DNA of 64,000 bases, from assembly GCA_023055425.1 (NCBI GenBank), contig JALGPY010000001.1, positions 110,031,057-110,095,056 on the forward strand, read 5' to 3'. The notes below the pieces were generated by a model. It saw only the letters and a list, made by a program, of their open reading frames with translations, was not told the origin of the DNA and made no database searches. Position numbers and translations under genes: made by a program. This document shows positions 9,410 through 19,289 of the stretch, one piece after another. How positions within the stretch are numbered: the first letter of the stretch is position 1; the number at the start of each line of letters is the position of its first letter. Source of the stretch: Linanthus parryae (lineage: Eukaryota > Streptophyta > Magnoliopsida > Ericales > Polemoniaceae).

Positions 9410-11732
9410 TTTTATCTAGGCATAAATAACCTTTGTATTCGTCCGCGTAACCGATAAAGATACATTTTTTTTCCGAATCAAGTTTCGACGAATTATAAGG
9501 ACGCAAGTATGGGAAGCAAGCACAACCAAAAGTTTTGAGATGCGAGTAATCAGGTGGGTGGCCAAAGATTAATTCAAACGGCGATTTATTATTAGTGTTA
9601 CGACTAGGCATGCGATTAATAAGATAAACTGATGTAGTAACAGCATGAAACCATAAAAAATTAGGCAATGACGCCCTTTTTAGCATAGTGACAGCGGTTT
9701 CCATAATGTGTCGATGTTTTCTTTCAGCAACACCGTTTTGTTGCGGTGTGTGTGGGCACGAATTTTGATGGGTTATCCCATCTTGATTGAGAATCTGCGA
9801 AAAAATGTAGGAGGTGAATTCGCCACCACCATCGGTACGAATAATGCGAATGTGATTTTTTAGTAACTTTTCAATTTTGAGCTTAAATGAGGAGAAAACG
9901 TTAGGAACATCTGATTTGTTATGTAAAGGAAAGACCCATGTAAATTTAGAATAGTCGTCAATAAATAAGACGTAGTAACGAAAACCATGATATGATTTGG
10001 GGCTTGACGGCCCCCAAACGTCACTATGTAAAAGTTGCAAAGGTTCATTAGATTGAGAACTAGAATGAACATAAGGTAAACGATGCATTTTTCCTTCTAA
10101 GCAAGAGTGACAAAGACCTTCATTACTAGTAGAAAAATCAGAAGAGGGAATAATTTTGCGTAAAATATTGTCTGCGGGATGCCCTAGACGATCATGCCAA
10201 GTCTGAGCGTCCACTTTATTACCAACAAAAGCATGAGATAAAGGTTTAAAAGGCAAAGATTCAATGGGGTACAACCCATTTTTACTCAATCCCTGATATA
10301 GAAGGGTTCCCGTAGTTTTGTCCTGTATAGAAAAAGACGTGGCGTAAAAGATAAATCTGCAATTATTATCAGAACATAATTTATGTACGGATAAAAGATT
10401 TGTGCTAATTTGTGGAACATGAAGAGTATTACGGAGTGTAAAATTATGTGTGCTAGTGGAGATTAAAGCAGTACCCGTATTGTGAATAGGAAGAGTTTGA
10501 CCGTTGCCAACAGCAACTTGGTCATTCCCATGATAAGTGTCAGCAGTACTCAAGTTCTGAAAGTCATGTGTCATGTGATTCGTAGCGCCCGTGTCTGAGA
10601 GCCAATAATTGGGCTGACTGTGTTGATGAGTGGAAGCAGTTAAGGCAGTAAGAGAATCGGGTGGTAGACGCCCTTGATAGGAATAATTCATTCTATGAAT
10701 GCAGTTAAGAGCAGTGTGATACTGCTGCCCACAGATTTGACAAACAATGTGAGAGTGATTGGAATTTCTACCACCACGGTGGCCTTGGTAATTACCACGG
10801 CCGTAGTCATTTCTTCCACCCCGATAATACCCACGACCACGATTGTTATTTCCTGAATAATCGGAGTTGTATCCACGTCCTCCACCCCTATTGTAACCTC
10901 TACCATAACCTCCACTGTTGTTTCCATTATTACCACCACGACCATTATTTTGACCTCTACCCCTTCCATTAAAGCCACCACGATTTGCATCAGTCGTGAT
11001 AGAATTAAAGGCAACATTAGGGTTTTGAGTGGTCAAATTTTGAGAATCATGCATATGTTCCTCACTTTTCAACAAAACATGTAAATCATCAAAGGAAATG
11101 GGTTCAGATTTGATACGAATAGATGACCGAAAGGGATTATATTCAGCCGGGAGGCCATTCAAGGCAAAGAACATCATGTCTTCATCATCAATAATAACAC
11201 CAGCCACCATCAGTTTGTCACGAATATTTTTCAATTTATTCATGTATATGTCAATAGAATCAGAATTTTTCTTTGCTGTTTGCAAATCGGACTTCAATTG
11301 CATGATATTCGAGCATGTGAGAGAGGCGTACCTTTTGCCAAGAATTTCCAAAATAGCACGAGATGAAGACTGACCTATGACGAGAGTGAGTGCTTCTGGA
11401 CTTAGAGTGGCGTTCAACATAGTGAGAAGAGCCTATTCTCTCTGTAACCAAGCCGTATAATCTGGATTGACCTCAACCGTTCCATCTTTGTCACCGGATT
11501 TCTCCACGAATTGATTCGGTTTTGGATCAGACCCATCTAGGAGTCCAAAGAGATTTTGAATGCATAACAGAGAAGTGATTTGATACCTCTAGATCACATA
11601 ATTTGTACCGTCAAGTTTGATAGGTACAAGATTTTGAATATTGGACAAGAGGTAGATTGGATTTGAAGAGGCTGCGGGGAGTGTGGATGGAATAATAGCG
11701 TTGCTTGAAGATGAGATCGTGGGCTGAGCCAT
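9410..11732 (-). pseudogene. Copia gag-protease-integrase, broken by two stops and a frameshift
   Basis: The ATG at 11732 overlaps the end of the primer site and gives MAQPTISSSSN. Gag contains NIQNLVPIKLDGTNYVI followed by TAG at codon 48 where related proteins have Trp, then a second TAG at codon 100 (QRE*ALLTML, expected Gln). Downstream the frame is open. A Gly/Asn/Arg-rich stretch precedes the zinc knuckle CQICGQQYHTALNC (CX2CX4HX4C). The protease motif is WLSDTGATNHMT. Integrase has the HHCC finger (HDRLGHP ... CHSCLEGK) and the core LHSDVWGP / RTDGGGEF / NGVAERKHRHI. A one-base loss near 9410 (after GYLCLDK) moves the following pol into another frame. Gag packages the RNA; protease and integrase act in the particle and at insertion. 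Confidence 0.9.
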
Positions 11733-11746
11733 GGGCTCTGATACCA
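11733..11746 (-). promoter_or_regulatory. Copia primer-binding site (initiator tRNA-Met)
   Basis: TGGTATCAGAGCCC on the minus strand lies directly inside the 5' LTR and matches the standard tRNA-iMet primer site of plant copia elements. Confidence 0.93.
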
Positions 11747-12142
11747 TGAAAAGAAGACAGAGTATTAGGTGGTTTCCGATGAATGCATCGGAGAAGATGA
11801 ACAGTAGAAGACAACCGAGAGATGAGAAGATAATAACTCGGATGATTATTCACATTAACTGATACATCAATATATACAATGGTGCTAATCTAGAATAGGT
11901 AAAAATAATATTATAATAAATGTAATAAATGTGGTGTCCGTTGGATGGAGATCAACGACAATGACTATGTGATCTGGATTGATTATCTTGCACATAGGTG
12001 CTTTGACCTTCCAGAGAATCATTTAAGTGTGGAGCAGCCCCTTCAAGGTTGTTTAGCTTTGCACTTCAGTCCTTGAGCTGAGATGGCTCTGTTTGGACTT
12101 GATCCAGAATATACTTGGCCTAAAGTGGTGTATGGTTTAATA
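11747..12142 (-). repeat. Copia 5' LTR (minus-strand element)
   Basis: Near-identical direct copy of 7002-7395, with the same TGAAAAGAAG and GGTTTAATA ends. The GCCAT duplication follows at 12143. Confidence 0.92.
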
Positions 12143-12772
12143 GCCATTGCCAACTCAACCATGTCTACCACCATTGTCGCTGCTTCATCAAGACTTTCTC
12201 GCGTACGTAGAAGAATGAGAGAGAGAGAGCGAGACAAAAAAGTTTTAGATCTATTTCAAGGATGTTTTCTTCTCCCATTGTCCAGATTGAACTAGATAAA
12301 TAGTGAGAGAGGAGTTGACGGTGACAACGACAATGAGTATGGCTAAAGATTGAGCGTGAGGGAAAAAATGATGCAATGGGGGTATGTATGTGAGAATAGT
12401 TTTGGTCATTTTACAATCTTTTTAACGGAAATATCCTTCTGCACATATAGACGAAATTAGATAGAGGCCTTTTCAATCATTTCGAACTGCGGAGTTGTCT
12501 TTCACAAACCAAAGCCACAGAGTGTAAAAGTACAACTAACCCTAATTCCAGTTCCATGTACAAATATATAATTACAGTTTTGCAAATTTTATATAACTTT
12601 TGACATATAAACCCCTTGCAGTATTGGCACGCTGACACTTTAGTACATGCAGTATGAGTTATGTCACTTATCCACTCTGTAGTATGTAATTTACTGACAT
12701 CGTACCCAATTGACTAACACCGTTAATAAAATTCGTTAAGTATTAATTAAGTTTGGGGCATTTTAGTATCTT

Positions 12773-13644
12773 GTTTTTTTCTCCTTTAGTTTTCTTTTTC
12801 TTCCTCTTCAAAAGTCTAGATGGACAAACTCAACCCTAAAACCCGTTCGTGACAAAACCCAGAGTTTCTGGTTGGGCCGGTTCAATGGCTCTGTACTTTG
12901 ACCAATTTCTGATTGCATAATCGAAATCGAAATCGAAATTCATAGTCCTCTCTCCTCGCCACTGAACCCCACCTCACAAACCAACAAATCCATGTTCCAA
13001 AATCGCTACCATACCAGATTCACTGCTTGATCGAAGAGAAATAGATTTGACTCAAGTGACGTCTCAAGTTGGTGCATGTACAAAGGATGGCAAATCTGAA
13101 TCGGGAATTGTTGGTCATGTCGATTTTCTGGAGGAGCCTTGTCCCTCCCTCTCTCCTCTTCTTCTTCTTTCTGTCAAATCTCTTCTCTCTCTCTCATAGA
13201 CACCATAACCAACACAACCACTGAAACACAAACACCACCTCCTCCATATACAGATCTCAGACTCAAACCCGTCGATCTAGTATAAAATTAGAAATTGAAG
13301 AACAAAGGAAGGTTCGAGGTTTGGGGTTTTCTGGGTGGGTTCGACTATTTCTCTCTCTTCTCTGAAACAACCACACCCACCTGGAAGTGAATTGATCTGG
13401 ACGAAGATGGCGATAATTGCGTTGAACTCAGGGATATCCAAATATCTGGAGGAAGCTGGTGATGCGATGTGAGTGAGAGATCAGAGAAGAAGAGAGAGAT
13501 GGAGGGGGTGCTGGTGAGCTGAGGCGAAGGAAATAGAAGAAGATGAAGACGAAGACAGAAGAAGATCAAGAAGATCAAGGAGGCGGCGACAGAAAAGGAA
13601 GAACAGAAGAAGAAAAAAGAAAAATAAAATGATAAATAAAAAAA
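12773..13644 (+). other. Interior of the long-TIR element, gene-like but unassigned
   Basis: This holds CT-rich leader-like sequence. At 13407 there is an ATG followed by 21 open codons (MAIIALNSGISKYLEEAGDA, then Met) leading into GTGAGT, a canonical 5' splice-site word. That would fit a captured first exon with its donor, as in Pack-MULEs. I do not recognise the peptide. On the minus strand there are only low-complexity open frames. Confidence 0.35.
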
Positions 13645-14802
13645 TCTCTACTATATAAAAGGTTGAAGGAGTTCCTAACCAAAATGAGTTCCTAACCTTT
13701 TTATGTTGACAAAAATACCCCTTATTAATTATAACCTTTAGGCATTCATAAACGTCAGACCTAAATTGCACCAGTCCGTGCGCTTCGTTTCGGCTCCGCT
13801 GTTCAGATGCAACGAATTACGAACAGACTCTTCCGGACAATAAAGTTCAAACCCATTCAATGGAATTCATCGTTTCAATCTCTGTGACTTCAATCTTGCT
13901 TAAAGACCTCCCCGTGGCTCTCAAAATTGCACCATGGTAAGGTCTGAGTCATGTAAGAAACTGACACGCCGTTTCACGAATCGACCCATCTTCACGAACG
14001 ATGACAACGTCGCTCTTACAAATGCGCACGCCGCTCCAGCAGACTAAAGCGAGTGGCCATATTGCTCTCTCCCAACTGACTACAGGACGTTGACATCGCT
14101 ATCTCCGTCTTCGAGAAGAATATTGGGGGGAGGCACCCAATTAGGTTTCAGTTAAGCCAGCGTCGAGGTAGGTTTTTGTATTTTCTGGGTCATAGTTGTT
14201 GCCATATTGCAATAAAGTTCTGTGTTGTAGTTCGTTCATGCTCGAAACCCCGAAAAACTCTGATTCTTGTAACCGTCATATGATCTTTCACGTCTTTCGT
14301 GACTCTTGTGTTCAGTATGAGTCCTTTTTATTTCCCCTGTTCATGGGTCGTTATCAAATGCTTACTTCTGTTCGTGTGTAGTTTGCAGTAATTAGATGGT
14401 TTTTTTCTTCTTTCTCCATTTCGTACTAAATCTTCTCAGGTATTTTACTTTATATGAACTCTATTGTTTTTGATTTTCATAGTTAGTTTCATTTGAAAGT
14501 CTTTGATGGAAAAAATCTAAGCCGACTTGCCCGAGATATTATCTACAGTTGTATGTTTTTCTTCGGTATTCTAATTGTTGGACAATCTTCTGCATACTCT
14601 TGCAGTGAGTATTGGGTTCAAATCGTTTAGAATCTTCGAGGGATGAGTTATAGTTCCAGATAAATCTTTGTGGCATGACCAGTGAAAAGATCGAAACAGG
14701 TTCTTCCTTATCCTTCAGAAACATAGCATTGGCTCTGCAGATTACTTACTGTTTTGATCAGGTTGAACACTTCAACAACTAGGTAATTCACAACATAGCA
14801 TT

Positions 14803-14840
14803 GACTCTTACACAAATACTTGATTCATTGTGTAAGAGTC
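14803..14840. repeat. Perfect 13-bp inverted repeat with 12-nt loop, inside the Helitron
   Basis: GACTCTTACACAA at 14803-14815 pairs perfectly with TTGTGTAAGAGTC at 14828-14840. Confidence 0.9.
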
Positions 14841-16307
14841 ACGTGTGAAACCTCTGCAGCTCCTTCCCGACTCTTGATATAGGGTTGTTATGCGTCTTCT
14901 TGTAGATCTAATCTTTTAAAACACCTCTGCATGCTTGGGATTTGCAAGTCGTGCAAATATTATGCATGTAATCCGTCTTACGTTTTGGTTCAGTGGAACT
15001 CCATATACTTGAGTTGACAATGTCAGTCGACATTGAGAGAGAGTTGTTCATCGCATTTGTTTATCTTGTTTACCAAAAAAAATTAACACGAAACAACTTG
15101 GAAGATGTGTCATGGACTTAAAAGTGGAGGGGTGAAATATAAACCCTTTAAGGTTGTAGTTTGTATATATGGAACTGTGAGGATAAAGCAAGTATTCTAA
15201 ATCTATCAATAAAGCCCTTTCTATTGATACATGAAAATCCATCACTGAGTGCTTTTAAGTGTTTAAATTTAGAAGAAATCGGCCTCTTCTAATTTACGAA
15301 TGGGGACCTCATGAAGATGAGCATGGTGGATCATGATGTGGCCATGAAAACATGAATATGATTGTTAAAAAAAACATCTGCTAACTTACCAAGTTTGCAG
15401 ATATGGTATTGATAGTCCTAAGCTTAAGGGACAACACCTATCTTGTGACGTTAATAATGTCAAAGACGGGAGGAATTGCAGAAGTTGAGACATTGGGATA
15501 CCTCAAAGGGCAGATTGTTCAGATAGCAAGTTCCCAGCACTCAAATGTTGTAACAACAAATATTTTCTATTAACACAGCTTCGGCCACTTCCATATCAAC
15601 ACAGCTTGCAAAATTGTCTATTTGATTTCAGATCCAATGTTCGAGATATGTTTATTACTTGAAGAACACGCGTACCTTAATCCTTAGTTATTACATTGCT
15701 ACATGTTATTTTCCAAGAATGATGATCTTGTTGGGATTGATGTAGAGGGCATAGCAAATAAATAGACTAGATTTATCATCTGAATATCTCTAATCTTATA
15801 ACCCACTAATCAACTCTTCCAACATCCTTGGTCTATGTCAACACAATTGTAATTGATAAGAAACTATTCAGTTTAATTATGTACATGTCAGTATATGCCT
15901 AGCATTTTCTTTTGAGAGTCGCTATGCTTCACCCTTCTTTTTTTAACTTTTAATTAATTTCCCCTCCTACATGTCAATATATAATTGTTGGTAACTATTT
16001 ATTTTAAGATCTTTCTATAATCATATTTTCAATTCGAAACATTCACATAAGTTTCAAAAAAAATAGAAACATCCACATAGGCGGTGATAGTAAACGGTGA
16101 AGAAAAAATGTGACGTTTGGCATGTCCCTTTTCTTTTTTGTTTTGTATATGAGTTATTTGAGTGTGTGTATTATGAAGGAGGGATGGATCTATTGACTTC
16201 GTTACGAAAGTAGGTACACATGTTCCATCTCAAAAGTCAACATCTCGATGACAAAAATATTTAGTGGGAATAATCATCCGCGACATAATAATTGTAAAAA
16301 AAATTCC

Positions 16308-16335
16308 CACGTGCAACGCACGTGCCGCTTACTAG
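16308..16335 (+). terminator. Helitron 3' hairpin and CTAG end
   Basis: The stem CACGTGC (16308-16314) and GCACGTG (16318-16324) enclose the loop AAC. The tail CCGCTTA and then CTAG follow. This is the replication-termination structure typical of Helitron 3' ends. Confidence 0.85.
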
Positions 16336-16512
16336 TATTTTAAAAAGACTAAAATCCCCCCCCCCACCTAATCAATACTTAACGGATTTCATAAACGGTG
16401 TTAGTCAAGTGGGGCGTGATGTCAGTAAATTACATATTGCAGAGTAGATAGTGACAAAACTCATACTACATGTACCAAAGTGTCAGCGTACCAATACTGC
16501 AAGGGGGGTTCC

Positions 16513-17896
16513 TGGCACTCTCCAACTGCAAGTGTACAGTTGGCGGTGCAGTAATAATTCGGTCTTCCGGGTTGTCAAACCCAAGAGACTTCGTTCTTAA
16601 CTAGTTATTAACTCTAAACCTTATGTGGGCACAACGCGTTAAGTTTGTTTGACTAATTCTACTAAAATTTGAAAGAACAAGTATCCCAATTAATCAGACG
16701 AATTGCATTACGATTAACAAAGATAGATTTTTGAGGATTTCTTAATAAATTGACAAAATCAAAATTATCTTTACGGGAACCTAGGATCTCACACCACTTA
16801 GGATTTATGTTTTGCTAATACGAGTATATTTGCTTAGTTAAACGAGCACAACTGTGTTGAAGATTCCTCAACCAACACCTATACTTAAACTATCATAATT
16901 CCTCTAGTCTACTCAAGTTCAAACATGCATTAAAATCACGAGTCTACTCTCAGATACGGCTAGTTCATGTTTCAAGTTTCGGTAATGGCTATCGATTTCT
17001 CTAACATCCATAACCTAGATAAATTCAATTGATACGTCTAACAATAAGAAAGACGAATAAAGATCATAAAACACGCATAACTAAGCAAAACATATTCGAT
17101 TAAGCTTAAGAGCATGAAATCAAATCCATAAACCACAAACTGTGGTGATCAAACCGAAGTTCCCTACGAGATATCCCGAAATACGAGTTTAGCTACTGAA
17201 ACACATGATCGAAATACAATGTTCTATGATCATAATCCAAAACAAGAGAAAAGACGAAGTTTAGAAGGAAAACGAATGGTCTCTTCACAAGCAATCCCTA
17301 GCTCCAAGAATACATTCCCAAGTTCCAGAGATACTGAAACAATACACCCTAACTCGTTCTAATACGTTTCTAAGAAGATTAGAAAAAGTCTTAATTAATT
17401 GCACCAAGACCCTGTCAGAATTGCTGCTGCTGGCCTTCTCTTCGTGCGAAGACTTCGACTCGTGCGAAGACCTTTGTCCAAAAAGTTTTAGTCTTCGCAC
17501 GAAGACCTTCTTATTCCAAGACAGAAAGATGTTTCACGAACACTTTTGGGAATTCTCTGAAACTGGCTAACTCTTTCTCTTCGCATTAAGAGACTGTGTT
17601 CTGCACTTCTTGGCTTCTTTTCTTTGAGTTTCTCGTTTCTAAAGCTCTTCTCTCCATCCTCTTTGATCCTCGTGTCATATTTCCTGCCAACCGCAACACG
17701 AAACAAGAACCCGCGATCATATCACAATCAAAGCATCAAAACATACGAGAAACATCTGGATTCAACATTGAACGCACAAAAGCTCAAGACTCGCAATTTA
17801 CGCACATTTCACTCAAAATACGACGAATTCTCCATGATGAGCACACAAAAATGCAGAAAATAAAGTAATAAAATAACTCCAGAAACAAAGTTATCA
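16513..17896 (-). repeat. Athila-like 3' LTR
   Basis: Direct copy of 26581-28037. It contains inverted-repeat words of the form GTCTTCG-CA-CGAAGAC (17491-17506) and CTTCGTGCGAAG (about 17440). It lacks a block of roughly 30 bases present in the right LTR near 27030. Confidence 0.9.
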
Positions 17897-17910
17897 ACTA
17901 CCCCCACACT
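17897..17910 (-). promoter_or_regulatory. Athila-like polypurine tract
   Basis: Reads TGTGGGGGTAGT on the minus strand, directly before the LTR start TGATAAC. Confidence 0.8.
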
Positions 17911-17961
17911 ACATTTTGCTCGTCCTGAGCAAATATCCAAGTCAATACTTAACCTCTCAAC

Positions 17962-19280
17962 TCAAACTTCCTCATCATCGGAGTACGGGGCATCCCTGTC
18001 TCCATCCTCACCATCCTCCTCGTCTTCCTCATCCTGACTAGGAGGGATCAGATCCTCGTACTTGGCCTCTTGATACCACTTATTAGTGGTGGGGACAGCC
18101 GGGACAAAATCCTCCCTAGGAACATCACTCGAGTAGAGCACCCACTCACCAACCATCTAGGTCAAACTACCCAACTGAGCCTGGTTACTCCTAAGACAAT
18201 CGAACTGACGCCTTTTCTCATCTCGATCCATTGAAATCTCATTTCTAAACTTGTTATAGGCCGTCTCTCGATCAAAACTCGTCCCTAGGACTCTCTTGCT
18301 AAACTTCCTACCCTTTTTCCTTTTCAAGGCTTTCGCCTTCTCATCAAATTTTGACCACTCTCTCTTAGCAAACTCCTCCGAGTCCTTGTCATGTTTGTGT
18401 ACCACCATATCAGAAGTAATACCCAAATGCGTGAGCAAACACCTATGCCCCAGAGCCATTTTTTATACAAACTAATCATGTCCATGATATTACCCCAAAT
18501 AAATCTAGGGATATCAATTCTCTACCCCCAACGAGACACACATCGCCATGACACATAGTTTGAACGAATACCTAGGATTCGAGGTGATTCCCAAAACCCA
18601 GTTTTTAAGAAGTTCACAAACCCATCTCGCTTTTGGCCTAAGCTCGCCCCTAGATACTTTCCACTTGAGAATTTGCATGTTTTATCCCAAGGGTCCTTAC
18701 CCTTCATGAAACAAAACATGTTAACCCTTTCATAAATGCCCTCACCTGACACAATACCCGGATAAGCACACGGTTGGGTGAGAGGTGGGAACTTAAGTGC
18801 TAAGCGAATAGCCTCTTGCGTGAAGACTATCCACTTATTTCTATAACATACCACCCTCGGGACTTGGCTCTCGCCCTTTTTAGCATACCTCAAGTTGACA
18901 CAAAATTCCCTAACTATGTGAGAGCTAGATTTTCCAACTAAGTCAAACCACTTTGGTAGCTTCTCCCTATCATATATGTCTTTAATTTCTTAAGATATAT
19001 CCTCATGAAACTCAAAAAAAATCTCATGCTGCCCTGATTTTTTCAAATAAGTGTCATGGTAAAAATCTAGGTGCGTCTCATGGGTCACAAAGCGATACAA
19101 ATCAAATTTACCTGGACCTACATTCTTCATGTTTATCTTAGACTCTCGTCTACCCACAATCCCTGGTTTTTTCAAGTAAAGGGTTCGCAAGTAAAGCATA
19201 CTTCCGCGATTGCGGCACCTCAATGGGAGGTTCACCTGAACAGGAAGCCTCATTAGATGATCCCTCTCAAAATTTTTCAT
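17962..19280 (-). pseudogene. Athila-like env-position ORF, putative plant transposon-protein domain, broken
   Basis: A sense ORF lies between integrase and the 3' LTR. The ATG at 19280 starts MKNFERDHLMRLPVQ. A stop is at about 18990, after which the same frame continues as KWFDLVGKSSSHIVREFCVN and RVVCYRNKWIVFTQEAIRLA to 18522. The pattern of a conserved REF-N block followed by KW-x(3)-EAI resembles plant transposon-protein ORFs. A frameshift around 18460-18520 leads to a basic, helical segment (KALKRKKGRKFSKRV), a TAG at 18157 and an acidic tail (QDEEDEEDGEDGD) ending at 17962. No signal peptide or convincing membrane anchor is seen. The layout parallels the SIRE ORF at 720-2574. Confidence 0.6.
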
Positions 19281-19289
19281 TTCTTAGAT

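Larger units (their letters stand above)
7002..12142 (-). mobile_element. Complete Ty1/copia retrotransposon, Ale/Retrofit-like, minus strand
   Basis: Two LTRs of 394 and 396 bp are flanked by the perfect 5-bp duplication GCCAT (6997-7001 and 12143-12147). On the minus strand the order is LTR, tRNA-Met primer site, gag, protease, integrase, RT, RNase H, polypurine tract, LTR. The LTRs differ by about seven substitutions and one 2-bp indel by my count (about 1.8%), so the insertion is fairly recent. The coding region has two gag stops, a pol frameshift, an internal deletion and a further stop, so this copy is not autonomous. Confidence 0.92.
6585..12520. mobile_element. Short TIR element split by a copia insertion
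   Basis: The left end region (about 6585-6690: CTCATGTGGTTTGGGGTTTG, then TATGTGGTTTGAAATAATGC) matches the reverse complement of the right end region (about 12430-12520: TTCGAACTGCGG, then CACAAACCAAAGCCACAGAG). Without the copia (7002-12142) and one TSD copy the element would be about 0.8 kb. The interior is purine-rich with no gene. Similar TGTGGTTTG-rich termini occur in dicot Mutator-type MITEs, but I did not find a reliable TSD, so the superfamily is open. Confidence 0.5.
13645..16335 (+). mobile_element. Non-autonomous Helitron
   Basis: The 5' end TCTCTACTATATAAAAGG follows an A, and the 3' end CTAG is followed by a T. This fits the Helitron rule of a 5' TC, a 3' CTRR and insertion between A and T without target duplication. 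A 7-bp hairpin lies seven bases before CTAG. No Rep/helicase ORF is visible in the 2.7 kb. The filler looks intron- and exon-like in places (TTGCAG at about 15397), but I could not assign a captured gene. Confidence 0.8.

Noticed and set aside
10674..11017. Val/Ile/Thr-rich open frames on both strands
   Set aside because: Other-frame readings of the Gly/Asn/Arg-rich gag tail.
13345..13771. Minus-strand open frames of 77 and 96 codons
   Set aside because: Ser/Leu/Phe low complexity from GA-rich DNA, crossing the Helitron boundary; no domain.
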